The notes under the pieces were generated by a model. The model had not been told where the DNA came from and did no database searches. It was given only the letters and a program-made list of their open reading frames with translations. A DNA stretch of 64,000 nt from the NCBI GenBank assembly GCA_905221605.1, contig CAJNDS010001635.1:124001-188000 (forward strand). Reading direction: 5' to 3'. The stretch comes from Symbiodinium natans. Taxonomy: Eukaryota; Sar; Dinophyceae; Suessiales; Symbiodiniaceae. Below are positions 1 to 12,096 of this stretch, piece by piece; the first letter of the stretch is position 1; the number at the start of each line of letters is the position of its first letter. The translations under genes were made by a program, and so were the position numbers.

Positions 1-929
1 TCGGAAAGGGACGGGCCCCGCACCGGCACGTCGGCTGCAATCTCTCGATCCTTGCACCGCTGCCTCGGCACCTTTGGCGAATCCAAGGAACTTGAGGTTT
101 TAGGGTTTTGTAGGGTTTGCAGAATTTTGTGAAGTGTAATCAACGGCAGGGTCCACAATGCCCCGAATAGGCGTCCCCCAGAAACAGTTCGCATCTGCTC
201 TGCGTTCAGATTCGCAGGTATAATCCTCCATTAATTTTACTCCTCCCAAAGATTGCTCGGTACATTTGGTGCAGAATCAGACCAGCAGTTGTGACAGGAA
301 GACGATGAAAGGCGAGTAAAATTGCGTGAGATGGGACAAACAACAGGAGCGTCAGCATAAAAAGGCAGCTGCTTCCGCGGACTGAAAGATAGAGTTCTTC
401 GGCGCTTGCGCGGCTCAAATTTTTTAACCGACCCATTGCCGTGCAGAAGCGGAGGCAGTCAACCGTGAAGAAATGGTCAGGGCTTCTCACCTCTTCTTAG
501 GGCTACTTGGGAATAATGTTGAGTTTTTGGGTACTCTAATTCCTGAGAAACAGCAAAGACCATAGTTTTTGCTAGGATTCCAAGTTCAGTATAGTCTTGG
601 TATGGTACCTGGCCGACCTAGCGTCGAACCCTCGAAGAGTGAACGGCGTACTTTAGGTTCTTTCTTGAGCTTAGCATTGTTGCTTTGCCAACGAACGTGG
701 AACATTGGAAGGTGAAGCTGAGACTTCGGCCCCTGAAGCGAAACAGAGAATAGTAGTTAACATGGTAGGGCTCAGGAGCCCCTGCCGATGAAATCCATAG
801 GTGGTGAGGGACGCAAAGTAAGGTGCGGGTGTCTTTTTGGGGGCATGTTGTTGTTTGGCCTATCCTTGCTTTGGCCAAATCCGTGGTTCATGGTCCGAGT
901 CCTTGCGCCGATACGAGATGCCTTCCAAA
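1..929. other. No gene recognised
   Basis: I see no convincing coding region, RNA gene or element here. The open frames are short, occur on the minus strand, and show no recognisable motif or low-complexity domain. There are isolated TTTAGGG-type words (near 98-118) but no array. Confidence 0.5.
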
Positions 930-963
930 AACCCTAAACCCTAACCCCTAAACCCTAAACCCA
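930..963. repeat. Interstitial telomere-type repeat (CCCTAAA)
   Basis: Four to five tandem CCCTAAA-like units with one CCCCTAAA variant are visible. This is the first of many short telomere-type blocks in the window. It matches the TTTAGGG telomere motif reported for plants and dinoflagellates but is internal, so it is not a functional chromosome end. Confidence 0.85.
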
Positions 964-2646
964 AAGGTGGTAAGGATCAGTGCCCTTCGTGTTCTGTCGC
1001 TGTGTGCAGACTTCAGCCCACGGCAAGGTCACGTCGGTTGGACTCAACTTGCCGCAGTTCTTCAACGATTGCGATGGCAAGGCAACGCCCAGGGGGTGAG
1101 GGCTTAGGAATTAGCATCTTGGGTCCTTAGCAGAGTCCGGGTTGAAAAAACAAATCTTCGGCTCTGGGCATTCCTTGTGGTAGAGACTGGGTTCAACAAG
1201 GTGCTTGGGACGGAAACGGACAGATGTTTGCACGAAGGTTTTCGCCAAACATCTCGTGCATGAGGCATATGCATCGTTCCGTGACGTTTTTCAACGGGTG
1301 CAGTATGTAGGCCACATGACCCCACGTCCAGGCGCACGACGATGTCTGCATCGCCCACTGCAACTTCGGGTGGAACATGGTTGAGACCGCCCCGTCCATT
1401 TTCGTCTGCAAGAGCGGAACCCTCGTAGGCGCGGGCCGAAAGCATGCCGAAATATCTGGCGGTCAGGTTTTAAGTCCAGGACGTCCAGTAAGGGTGGTTG
1501 TTTCAGCCACACGCTTTTTGCCTTACCAAGGCATGTGCCATGAGTATCGCGACAGCATGGGTCACCTGCCTTGGGTGTCCCTGTGTCTGCCTAAATTGCA
1601 CATCGATTCTTGCGCATAGGGCTTGATTTCAATTGTGGGCCCGTTCTGGTACCTGAACTCTGAGGAACACGAACCCAAAAGGGCCTGGAATTTAGATACA
1701 CTTGGATTACACTTGCATGCCCCCACATGTTGAACCAAGTGGGAGCCATTTGGCGCCCATGTCCTTTGTCAGGCTCAGCGCTTCCTACCTGCACCCCAAT
1801 ACCTTGTACCTCGGCTCTCAAAATTAGAGGTGCCCAAAACATCGTGGTATCTTTTTGGGGTTCCCATGACACGCTTCTGTGCGTTTTGGGGTACGTAGGA
1901 GGTACCCCTAGTTTGGAACATGCCCGCTTCATGTCTGGTAGTCTGGTGGCCCCCAGACCCCAACCCTAACGCCCACATTGCCCCCTGGCTTCAAATCCGA
2001 CAGCAAAGCCTCCTCCAAACCCAAACAAGTCATACAAGCTCGCCAAAAACTGCAAGACCCCAAGGCCTGAATATGCCTGAACTCTACCTGGAAGTTAGGG
2101 AATCGGGTTTCTGCAAGCCTGAAATGCAGGGGTTGGATGTGAAATAAACCTACTTGGCCTTAAAGCAAGGAGCCATATGGTGAGCCCCTGCAGACCAACA
2201 GTTTCGAAGTATCCCTGCGCTAAACCCCGAAGCCCTAAACCCTAAACATCCCTGCACTTTCAGCTGTGTGACTTTCTGGATTGTCCTGGGACTGAGCTTA
2301 AGATTCTAAGCCTCAAGCCAAGTAGGAGGGAGGCTGTAAGGGTTTAGGGTTGGACAAGGGTATGTTTCAGCTGGCCAGCCGGAGCTCCAGAAGTTAACAA
2401 TTGCCCATCTTTCAGGGATGTGGGGCTGGCCCAGTTAAGATGGGCTATTAGGCCTAATCGTCCCCAGAATCAACCCTACAAAGGCTCTTTTTAAGGGGCT
2501 ATAGGGTCTATTCGCCCTTTACGGGCTTCTTCCCGTCCCGTCCAGCCTAGGTCTGTATGGTTTCCCGGACGCCCTGGGAGTGCAACATGCGCCTCCCTTG
2601 CATGGGATCCAGCAAAAGCGCCTCAAGAGTCGAGGCCTATAACCTA
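964..2646. other. No gene recognised
   Basis: Overlapping short frames on both strands at about 1100-2150 look like chance openings; none has a motif, a repeated domain or a clear codon pattern. CCCTAAA words occur at about 1960 and 2230-2250. An exon of a gene extending elsewhere cannot be excluded. Confidence 0.45.
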
Positions 2647-2759
2647 GTAACTTGGACCTAGTAGTGCAGTAGGTCACCTTTAACCTTTTTGGCGTAGCAT
2701 AATCCCCTTTTAATCCCAAAGGGTAACCTTTAAGTCCCCCAGGTTACTGGACAACTAAG
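2647..2759 (+). repeat. Dispersed repeat family D, copy 1
   Basis: About 100 bp is shared with 7195-7299 in the same orientation. The shared blocks include a CCTTTAACCTTTTTGG stretch, a TATAATCCCC-type stretch, AATCCCAAAGG, and CCCCCAGGTTACTGGA followed by ACTAAG. The ends look loosely inverted (AGTAACTTGG near the left, CCAGGTTACT at the right), suggesting a small fold-back element. No coding capacity is seen. Confidence 0.75.
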
Positions 2760-4649
2760 ACAAGCCCTAAGTTTAATCTCTTGTGGCTTGTCCGTCTATT
2801 GACCGCGTCACAACTTCTCGACCTTAAGAACACTACTACACCCTCCGTCTGTATATGCACGAACCCGATGCCTGTGCAGCATAATTATAAAGAGCCTCCC
2901 CTCAAGAAGCTACCACAGTATCAGAGCCTCAGCGTCTGGCTGAAACCATACCATAAGCCACCCCCAAACAAGCCTTCAGATCGCAGAGCACGAAAACTGC
3001 CGCCACTGTGGATAGCGTCCCTTTGCCGACATCGGCAAAACACCGCTCAACATAAATGCGTTGCCAAAACTGTCTGCGAAGTGCACGCTGGCCCAAACCC
3101 AGCATCCCAGAACACTGCGAGCCTGAACCCCAGTTTGTCCACAGCCCTGGTGAAAGCAAGCAAGCCGAGGACTGCGATGGCGTCCGCACGGCCGAAACAT
3201 GCACGGCCACGTGTTCCGTCACAGGCCCTCCTCGGCCAGTTTGTCTTGTCGAAGGAGTGTTGTGGTTTAGCATCGGGCTTAGCATAGGCCTGGCTTAGAG
3301 CCTGTTAGGCCTTGAAGTCTCTCAAGAATCTCCGGGAGTTCTTTCACTGCTGTCAGGGGCATTCCGCATACTTACCATACTTGCCCCAGAGACCGAAGCA
3401 GGTCAAGGGGACATCATATCCGTCATATCCATGTCCCAACCCGCATTCCAGGCACACGGCTTCCCAAAATCCAGTCCCTCATCTCACCAATTCCGCACCC
3501 TCAATCCTCAACCCGGCGATGTCTGGCACAGACCCCTCTTGTCAACCCCACTGTGAGCTTGCAAGCCCAAGATCTCGGATCGATATCGTATGATACAGTA
3601 CAGCTCATAAGAGTTTCAGGGTTTCAGGGCAGCTCAGAGCCTCTCCCTCTCTCACAGCCCCTCAGGGTCACTTTTTTGGGGTCCCTCTTTTCTTTCCTTT
3701 AGTTTGGGCTTCAGGGGAGCTGGGATGGAGAAACCGAACCCGCTCCCAACATGGCGAGGCTACACGTATGCTGCAGGGAACGCGGCACAGGCGAGCACAG
3801 ATTGAGGGTTTGAGGTCTGGGGGGTTGGTGGGAGGGTTTGCGTTTGGGTTTACGGCTCGCTGGAGTCAACTTTCTGCTTTTGCCGCTTCCTTGCGGCTTT
3901 GCGGGTTCTGCTAGCGGTAGTTCTGGTTAGTGAGCCGTCCATCAAGAGGTTCATCCACCAAATCCCCGGCCCCAATAATCTCCTGCTAGCACAGTTTTAA
4001 GATTCACGAGAGCAACAGGGACGTCATGTTCGCCTTAGGGATTGGGCCTGCACCCTACTCGTGCAGTCTTCATACTTTGTCACTCTGTGGGGTGGGTTGG
4101 TTGAGGGCTTTAATATGGGCCTCAAGCTTCAACCCGCAATTCGGTCGTCCGCCTGGTGATCCTTGGACCTTTTCCCCATCACACTCTCACACAGCCAGCC
4201 CTCGTAGCAATAGCATTATATGACAGAAATGTAAAGGCATGTCGTATGGATTTGAGGCGTCAGGGAAAGCTTCCAGCCAGAAAAGCAGCGAGGTCTTCAC
4301 ATGCCAGCCGGGTGGATCTGTTCGAGGCACAACTCCTACGTGCGAGCGCGACCTGGTCGAACCGGGGTTGAGGTTCATTCGGGACTGGCAGCACGCCTAC
4401 CGCGCAAGTCCCCCTCCCCCCCCCCCTCCCGCTCTCAACTCTGCGAGGTTGCACACCCCAAGTAAGTCAACCAGGATGGGGGGAGACATAGGGAGTGCAA
4501 GGGTGCATACACCCCCTCTACTGGTGCCAGTGGTTTCGCTGAAGCTAACAAAGAGGTCACACACACATAAATACCAACAAAAGATGCGAGTCTTTAGCCA
4601 TGTCCATGCCAGTCCTTAAGATAGACCGAAAGCCGCATACCTATCTCAA
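2760..4649. other. No gene recognised
   Basis: The longest opening (168 codons, plus strand, from about 2781) is proline- and serine-rich without domain features, and competing frames are open on both strands. I therefore treat it as chance. A C-run lies at about 4411-4428. An exon cannot be ruled out. Confidence 0.4.
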
Positions 4650-4978
4650 CCCTAAACCCTAAACCGTAAACCCTGGGTAGCTGCTGAGGAAGCAAAGGTC
4701 TCAGTATGAACCGAGGCAGGCTACAAGCACACTCTGCAGGGTTGAGCCAGATGACGTTTGAATCCCAAGTGGCCCCTGGAGCTTAAATTCAGACCCTGAT
4801 CGTTAAACCCCAAAGGCATCTCTTGCACGGACTTGTCGGTGTCGCCGATGTTTTCGCACAACTGCGTGGGGAAACGGTACCAGGCTCGACCGGTGGCAGG
4901 GTCGGAGGTTGGTCGTTTAGGGTTTAGGGGTTTAGGGTTTAGGGGTTTAGGGTTTAGGGTTTAGGGGTTTAGTTAGGG
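4650..4978. repeat. Short telomere-type blocks in opposite orientations
   Basis: CCCTAAA units occur at 4650-4675, and about eight TTTAGGG/TTTAGGGG units at 4915-4978. The two blocks are oppositely oriented and separated by about 240 bp of unrelated sequence. The second block alternates 7- and 8-base units. Confidence 0.8.
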
Positions 4979-6964
4979 CCTTATGGGGTTGCGCGAACCT
5001 GTGAAGCTGACCGCAGAGCTTCCGGAATCCGAGACCTTGCCACATCGAAACAAAACCTGACACCCTGAGCACTAAACTAACCCTTGAACCTCAAACGCTG
5101 AAGCTAAAACTAAACACCCTCGAACGCCGCAGAAGTGCATCTGGACAACAACCATGCTCATGATAGAAGGAACTATGAACCCTAAACCCTACACGTGCGA
5201 GTTAAGAGCGCTGGTATGCTTGCTCAGCCGTGTGTGGTGGCGGTTTGGTTTCCAGCTGCCCTCGGGGTTGGTAAATCGTCCCTGGCGGGCGGCAGCAAAA
5301 GTTCGCACTCATGATAATCCCAGGCCTAGAACCACTGCTGGAAGGGTTTGGGCTGTGCATGTTCTTGTCAAGACGAAGTTGCTGTGTGTGAGGACACACA
5401 CACACACAGAGCCCGATTCCCCGGAACTAGGGAATTTGCCCGAATTCATATTAGGACGAAGGATCTCTTACTTAAATGGCTCTCTGAAGATGTCCTTGGC
5501 TTTGTCGGGCTTGACAAGGTTGACGGGCAGGTGAGAGGCTTAGAGGCCCAGTATGCCTGACCATTCCGAAAACCCTGAATCCGAAGCAGAGCACCTAAAT
5601 CTCATAAACCCTGAACACCAAACCCTTGGGATTTACTGGCTGGTTTAACAGATGTGGGTGAGTTGATATTTGTCGAATTCGTCCGGGAACCTCGCCTGGT
5701 CCCTGCGAAGTCAACGAAGGAAACCTCAACCTTAAACCCAAAAGCCTTTCTTCACGTGGGACGTCTCGCGCTGGTCTCACCCACTATGCAACTCTACTTG
5801 TGATTTTTTGAGGGTGAAGGCCACCCCAAAGCCCTATGAAAAACCCAAAACTACGTACTCAAACATGAAGGGATATCTGAGCATTTTGGTTCGCGACTCC
5901 TTGGAGGTTCATGCATCTGAGGGCGTTTCCAGATTTCTTACGTCGGCAATCTGACAGCCCTGCGCAGGACACCTGTGGTGTGAGCTGTGCCACCGGCTAC
6001 CATCTGACAGGCCAGGCTTGAGCCGGCCAGGGTTCGCCAGGTAAAACTCCGGAGGCTGCAAGAAGCAGCACTGTCGCCGTAGCTGGTCAGCGCCTTCTTT
6101 TGCTGTGCTTTGTGATCATGTTTGTAACTACCCATAAACTTGCACGCAGGGTTGAGGGATTGGGTCCACTGATCAGGGGCCCAAGCGCCGTGCCTAAGCC
6201 CTAGAGCCTACGCTCCATAGCCTGCACCCTTAATTGCCAGCAGAGGTCAAGGAGGTCTGAAGTTGATTCTTCCTGACAGCAATTGCGCCTTAATGGTTCG
6301 AGCTACTTAACGAACCTGCGCAACTCGATTCCCTTCAGAAAAAATATTCCCCAAACAGTAATTAGTCTCAAGCTACCTTGCGTTTTTTGTTGTAGGGGTC
6401 CGAGGGGTCTCCTGATGTTGTTTGTGGTATTCCTTCGGGGTTCGTTTAGGGCTTTGGCTGTTTTCCAGAACTTCAGGTTTGCAGTTTGGGGTTCACGGCT
6501 TAGCGTTTAGGGCGTCTTTTCCCTGAAGACTCGAGGAGCCTAGCTATTGCGAGGTAGGACCTCGCAAAACCGAAGAGTTGCTGGGCACTGGAGAGTTTGC
6601 TAGATTCATCTAAGCTCCGAATCTTATGCTCTCTACACTGTGTGAAAAACTCCAGTTCCTTGAAAGGCTGGGGCTCGCAGTTCATTTGCCAAGCGGATGG
6701 AACATACTCGGGCTCCCTACCAGTGCCTCGGCTGCGGGGTATTCCGCCTCTCAACCCTTCAGCCCTGACAAGCTGTAGGGGGTTCAGGGAACCCTAACCC
6801 CTAAACCCTCAGGGTTTAAGTCTCAGGCATGTGCAGGGTTTTGGTGGAAACTCCTAGTAAGCTTTTCTGCAACACAGTCCTACTAAGCCCTACTCAGAAT
6901 CCCTTCTTCGATCCAGGGCCCCCAGAAACCCTAGAAGCCCTACTCAAAGCCCCAAATCCCTACC
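4979..6964. other. No gene recognised
   Basis: Only short competing frames are present. A CA run lies at 5393-5407. Isolated telomere-type words occur at about 6790-6815. Nothing here supports a gene. Confidence 0.45.
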
Positions 6965-7067
6965 CCTGAGGCTCATGACAGCCCCAAAACCTTGTATAAG
7001 AAGGCCTTTGGGATCCAAACATCCCTAACAATATTTAAGAAAATAGGAGTCCTTAGAGCCTTAGGGT
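6965..7067 (-). repeat. Dispersed repeat family E, copy 1 (minus strand)
   Basis: The reverse complement matches 43579-43670 and 16579-16671. It opens with CCCTAAGGCTCTAAGGAC, continues through a CCAAAGGCCTTCTTATAC-type core and a GGTTTT block, and closes with GAGCC(T). The ends form a short terminal inverted repeat of the form CCCTRAGGCTC. A partial tandem duplicate of its end follows at about 7071-7135 (AAGTCCTTAGAGCC again). This is a non-coding MITE-like repeat. Confidence 0.75.
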
Positions 7068-7194
7068 ACCAGATCCTTTGGGACCAAAATTCCCTAAAAT
7101 ACTAAAATGGAAGTCCTTAGAGCCTTTCTGGGTACAAGACCCAAGGCATGTAATCCAATAAAGCCCTACTCAGAATCCCTTACCTAGAAAGCCT

Positions 7195-7299
7195 CCTAGT
7201 AGTAGAGTAGGTAACCTTTAACCTTTTTGGGGTAGTATAATCCCCGTATAATCCCAAAGGTTAACCTTAATTCCCCCAGGTTACTGGAGAACTAAGCCC
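7195..7299 (+). repeat. Dispersed repeat family D, copy 2
   Basis: This is the direct counterpart of 2647-2759, sharing the central CCTTTAACCTTTTTGG and the terminal CCCCCAGGTTACTGGA blocks with a few substitutions and one short indel. The divergence suggests separate insertions of an old element rather than a recent duplication. Confidence 0.75.
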
Positions 7300-7315
7300 T
7301 AGAAGCCCTATTCCC

Positions 7316-7543
7316 TACACCCTAAACCCTAATTAACACCGAGAGTCGAAACCCCAATTAAACCCCAATTCAACCCTAACCCCCTCAAACCCTAAACCCT
7401 GATCCCCTCAAACCCTAAACCCTAAACCCCAAACCCCAAATCCTAAACCGTAAACCCTAAACCCTAAACCCTAAACCCTAAACCCTAAACCCTAAACCCT
7501 AAACCCTAAACCCTAAACCCTAAACCCTAAACCCTAAACCCTA
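7316..7543 (-). repeat. Interstitial telomere-type array (CCCTAAA)
   Basis: A degenerate portion (7316-7450, with AACCCC and CCCTCAAA variants) leads into a perfect run of about 13 CCCTAAA units at 7451-7542. It is one of the two longest perfect telomere-type runs in the window. An opposite-strand TTTAGGG block follows at 7651-7679. Confidence 0.9.
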
Positions 7544-7650
7544 CCAGATCTTTAAGGCCTGCTCTGGGAATCCATGCACCGCCGACCTGCCGCCTTCGAG
7601 CCGGAGTTGGTCGGCCGATGGCTGTGACACGCTGACCACAGGCCCCGGGA

Positions 7651-7679
7651 GGTTTAGGGTTTAGGGTTTAGGGTTTAGG
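7651..7679 (+). repeat. Short TTTAGGG block
   Basis: Four tandem TTTAGGG units lie about 35 bp upstream of fold-back element A1. They are opposite in orientation to the array ending at 7543. Confidence 0.85.
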
Positions 7680-7714
7680 ACCCCCGGGAGGTTTGGGGGG
7701 TTTGAGGGTTGAGG

Positions 7715-7778
7715 CTTGGGATGTTCCCCCTTATGCCCGCAGTCCCTAATATTATCGTATAAGGGGGAACATCCCAAG
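7715..7778. mobile_element. Fold-back element family A, copy 1 (MITE-like, short)
   Basis: The left end is TTGGGATGTTCCCCCTTAT and the right end is its reverse complement (ATAAGGGGGAACATCCCAA), so the 64-bp element could form a hairpin. The same ends recur at six other places in the window (listed under their own entries). This copy has a shorter centre than the ~100-bp members. There is no coding capacity, so movement, if any, would depend on a transposase encoded elsewhere. Confidence 0.85.
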
Positions 7779-10700
7779 TTGAGGGCTTAAAATTGGCAGA
7801 AATCGCCTTTAGCCCGGATATGCAAAAGGGTGTTTTGATTGGCACGAGGCCTGGAAAAGGCTTTTCGCCAACTTGGCGAGCTGCAGGTGGCGAGGGCCTC
7901 TCCAACGAGCTCTGTAATCCGTAAAAGAGGTCTAGGGTTTTTGGCCTCAAGTCACTTGAGTCAAGTGTGGCCTTGCTGTGGGTAAGATATGTCCTCAAAA
8001 ACACTTCACTCCCCAAAGGAACACCATTTCATAATTCAAGTCACTGGCAAGCCTTGGAGCCATGAGGCACCTGGAGCCTTTGGCTAAAAGGGTTGAGGAT
8101 TCTTGGCAGGAGCCCTGTCTTGACTTCTGAGGGCCCCTCCCTGCCCCCCTCGCAACAAAAATCTGTGACCTGGTGAAGCCGAAAACTGTGCACGAAAGTT
8201 GCCAACGAGCTCCTCAACTCCTGGCGTAGCCATCCAAGCTGCACGCGTGCATGCTCGCTTGCGCGCGACTTCAGATTTGTCTGCTCGCATGTCGCAAGCC
8301 CCCTGTGGGGCCACGTCAAGCTACACATTGTGACATCCGCTGTGTGCTGCTGCATGGCGCACGACGTGAACTGTTCTTTGTGCTTCAGTGGTTGCAGATA
8401 CTGCATAGCTATATGGCGGCTAGCTTTATCCGTGGCTTAGAACACAGCGCACGTCCGGCCTCCGTCAGTAAAAGCCCTCTAGACCGTCATACACGTGCCT
8501 TTCTTTTGTGTGAGATAGGGCCCTTATAACCTGCATAAATCGAAGCCCAGAATGCAGGTACCCTACCTGGGCATAGCTCCTTGAAGCCGTCCTTACACTG
8601 CATGGCAAGGCCAAAGCTGCAGCGTGAGCTGCCGGCCGGGCTTTAATCCGTCAACGACGACCCTCACCTGTGCCCTGGCGATCTGATTGTGGCGTGCACG
8701 GTTTCCTGTTCATACGCCATGGCAGCAATGGTGTACCAGCCCAGTCAGCCGTCAGCCGCTTTTCTCCGTGTGTGGCCTTCAGGGCCCAGGCTTGGGATGA
8801 AAGATGCGTGAACCCTTCAAAGCCACACACCTGGTACACCAAACAATGACCTCTCAGCCCCTAAGGCCAGGAAGTCGGAACGCCATGAGAGAGACCGGCA
8901 AAGCGACAGCACAACACTGCACAACACCTCAACTCCATGACAGAACCGCGGAAGCCGAAGGCCCTCCTTCAGGACGCACATCTCGCCACAAAGACCCGCA
9001 ACCTGACAGCTGAAGCCCCCTTCAGCCCAGGCGCCACATCAGGCTCATGCTTTGCGGGCGTCGGGGGGTGTAGGGGGTTTAGGGTTTCACAAGGGTTTAG
9101 GGTTACAAATCACAAAGCACTCTGGAATTTTGACGTTGGTGGGAGGGGAGAAGGGCAAGTAGGGAAGTTAATGGTCGAGGAAGTGTTTAAATGGTTCCAG
9201 AAGTTTGCAGCGGCGTTGCAAGTTCAGCCTCCATTTTGTTCTTGGAAAGAGCATGTGGTTGTTGGGCTGAGTGGGAAGTGCAGTTCAGTGATCAGAGAGT
9301 TCCAGCTGTGTCCAGAGTTATCAGGTGTTGTTTCGACCCAAGAAGTCTGAACGACGCCAGACAAACTTGTCGGCCTGATTTGCAGCAGGGGCTGTGCAGG
9401 TGTGTGGTGCACACCTGTGTGCTGGAAGCAGTATCCTGGTCCCAGTTACGGCACGTAACCCCAACTTTGCCTACTTTGCCTGCCTTATGTGAGTGTCAGC
9501 GGCGAAGCTCCCGTCAACTGACCATCGTTTTTTTCCCACGAGCAAAGTCTCTTCGGATGTACTCGGATGTATTCGTCCTATCCCCGCGCGCCAGGTCGAC
9601 TGGAGGGGGTGCTTCCGACTTGAGCCTTGACATACAACATCTCGAGAAGCGGTTTCTGAAGGTTTGGAGTTTAGGGCCCGAGGGTTCAGTTCAGGCCACT
9701 GCAGATTCACATTGAACCATGCGCAGGGTGGGTTGGGTGGAAGAGGGCAACTGTCCATGTTGTTGTGTTGGCACACAGGAAGCCAGGGAGGTTTCAGTAG
9801 ATGTTGGCAAGCATCAGGGAGTTCCTGAACGAAGGTCAGCCTTCCCCCTAAAACCCCGCAAGGCTAGTTGCATGAGCCCGAAGAAGTAAGCTCCTTGATT
9901 GAGACTCGACTGTGGTTCGACTCGAAGCAAAAAACCCGTCGGAACTGAAAGGTCGACCGACACCTTGTCCCGCCAACGCGGCGCTGCAGCAGACACAGCT
10001 GGCGCACACCTGCGCAGCCAGGGGCTGAGACTGGCCATGGGCCCTAAAACCTGAAACCCTACATTCCTGATGGAACCCGGCGGCGTGGTTCGTCCAGCTA
10101 TCCGGGTGCGAACAAAAGGGCGTCTAGCCTCAAACCCTAAACCTCAAAGTCACCTTGGGGGAGCTTCAAAGTGGGGGTCTATGGAGGCCCACAGAAAAGG
10201 TTCAGAGGAGTCAGACCTTGCTAGGCCTGCCGGCAAGGCAGAGGGCTTCTATGACGGTTTAGGGTTAAGGGTTTAGCCCATAGGCAGACGGCGCACAAGA
10301 CAACCCCAGATGCTGAGACGCGAGATCATGAAGGGGCTGTCAGATCAGCAGCGCTTCAAATATGTTCAACAGCATGTTGCGTTTTCACAGGTTTTGCAGG
10401 CTCCTCATCACTTTCACCTTGCTGGTGGTAGTTGCGGCAGTGATGTGTGGGTGCCGATGCCTCTCTCAGAGAAGGATCCGGTGCACTAGAGGTTCTGAAG
10501 GAATGTGGCAGAGCCCGTCGTCTTGCTTTGAAGGAACAGCGGAGAGAGGATGGAAAGGACAGACAAATTTTAACATAGGTTTGTTGACGTTTCCGCTCGC
10601 CGCTTCTTGACATTGCCTGGAGCTGGTGAAAGTTCAGCGGGTGGCGCTCATCAGTGATTGGTATGTGCTGCCCTTCCCCCCGGTTGCTTCGCATAATACT

Positions 10701-10804
10701 GGCTAGGCCTCAGTCCAGTGGCAAAAAGGGTTTAGCCCTTGTTTTCATGTTTGGGCTTATAATAGGATTCTCAAGGCAGCACAAGCCATCCGTCGAGCAT
10801 TTAT
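7779..10804. other. No gene recognised
   Basis: Several open frames of 90-175 codons occur (for example plus strand at about 9191-9715), but they overlap other frames and lack domain features or repeated patterns. Isolated TTTAGGG words are at about 9075-9105 and 10255-10275. I see no RNA gene. Confidence 0.4.
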
Positions 10805-10821
10805 GGGGGGGGGGGGGGGGG
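10805..10821. repeat. Poly-G run
   Basis: A run of about 17 G, one of at least ten such homopolymers of G or C in the window. Confidence 0.9.
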
Positions 10822-10851
10822 ACAACCTTGCAGATCCCATCGGTGCACACG

Positions 10852-10908
10852 TACCAACGAGTGTTGAAAGGATGCAAGGAGCGGACATAAGGAGCGGTAG
10901 TATAGGTC
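10852..10908 (+). repeat. Dispersed repeat family G, copy 1
   Basis: TACCAACGAGTGTTGAAAGG and, further right, CGGTAGTATAGG are found in inverted orientation at 13159-13215. The middle is less conserved. Both copies are non-coding as far as can be seen. Confidence 0.65.
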
Positions 10909-11088
10909 CCACATGGCTTTCAGATTGGTGTCTGAGATGGTTTTACATGGATCCAAAACCAAAGCACAAACATCCAAACAGGTGCCGATGCAATCACGAT
11001 ACATGACAGAGACGGTTTTCGTTGTAGGTTTAGGGTTTAGGGATATGGTCCATTTTCCACACGTGTCTGTTGTTCGTATATGCCCCCA

Positions 11089-11236
11089 ATCTCTCTCTCT
11101 CTCTCTCTCTCTCTTTATATATGTGTACATGTTCGAGACCTATATATATATATATACCGTGAACATGCATGCATGGATTGCCTTCAGCGAGCTCAATCAT
11201 CATGCATGCATCACGCATGTTCATGCATGCGCATGC
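11089..11236. repeat. CT, TA and ATGC simple repeats
   Basis: A (CT)n tract lies at about 11091-11114, a (TA)n tract at about 11140-11156, and repeated CATGCATGC-type words at about 11163-11236. Confidence 0.85.
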
Positions 11237-11395
11237 TCATATAGCTTGTATACACCCCTAAACCCCTCAACCCTAGAACCGCTAGATCCCCAAAGCCCTA
11301 AAACAGCAACCCCAACCTCAACCTCTGTTTAAACGAACCTGGAACCCAAAGTAAACACGCTTGCGACTTTTGTTGGGTATTTGTATTAGGCTATG

Positions 11396-11510
11396 TAGGG
11401 TTTAGGGTTTAGGGTTTAATTATATATGGTCCGGCGTCTGGCGTGTCCGGCCCCCCCCCCCCCCAATGGTATGGTCAGGTAGGGGGGGGGGGGGCCGACC
11501 CTCGGCAAAA
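11396..11510. repeat. TTTAGGG block followed by poly-C and poly-G runs
   Basis: Three TTTAGGG units (11396-11419) are followed by a C run (about 11451-11464) and a G run (about 11480-11494). The two homopolymers are complementary and only about 15 bases apart, so the strand could fold on itself. Confidence 0.8.
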
Positions 11511-11618
11511 CCCGTGTTTTGTGAGTGTTGTGCCTTGGGTTGAGGGAGCACGCCCTCGGGAAAACCTATGTGTGTGAGGCGTTTACCCCCCCCCCCTCCC
11601 CCTCCAGGTCTACGGTCT

Positions 11619-11906
11619 CTAACCCTAAACCCTGTCAAACCCCAAGCCCTAAACCCTAAACCAACCCTAAACCCTAAACCCTAAAACCAACCCCCAACCA
11701 CACCACAGGGGGGGGGGGTTAACCCTAAAACCTTTCAAACCCTAAACCCTAAACCCTAAACCTAAAACCACCCTAAACCCTAAACCCAAAACCAAACCCA
11801 AAACCCAAAACCTAAACCCAAAACCTAAACCCTAAACCCTAAACCCTAAACCCTAAACCCTAAACCCTAAACCCTAAACCCTAAACCCTAAACCCTAAAA
11901 CCAACC
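11619..11906 (-). repeat. Interstitial telomere-type block (CCCTAAA), degenerate then perfect
   Basis: CCCTAAA units are mixed with CCAAAA, AACCAACCC and CCCAAAA variants and interrupted by a G run at about 11708-11718. A near-perfect run of about ten units follows (about 11826-11898). The phrase AACCAACCCCCAACCACACC occurs both near 11687 and near 11898, so the block also contains a larger duplication. Confidence 0.9.
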
Positions 11907-11930
11907 CCCAACCACACCACAGCACCACAG

Positions 11931-11984
11931 CGGGGGGGGGGGGGTTCCAGACCATGGGGTGGGGGGGGAGGGGGGGGCCGGGGA
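11931..11984. repeat. G-rich runs
   Basis: Consecutive runs of G (about 11932-11944, 11957-11967 and 11969-11975) are separated by short spacers, a layout compatible with G-quadruplex formation on the plus strand. Confidence 0.7.
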
Positions 11985-12060
11985 GCACTGGACCATATAT
12001 AGGGTTCATGCAGGGCTTAGGGTTTCTAGGCTTTTTACGTAATGTTCCATGAACTTCAGG

Positions 12061-12096
12061 GTGAATTTCGCAGAAAAAAAACTCTGCGAAATTCAC
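12061..12096. repeat. Perfect hairpin with 13-bp stem
   Basis: GTGAATTTCGCAG at 12061-12073 is the exact reverse complement of 12084-12096, with a 10-base A-rich loop. It stands at the start of the GTGAAATT-motif cluster and is built from the same motif. Confidence 0.9.
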
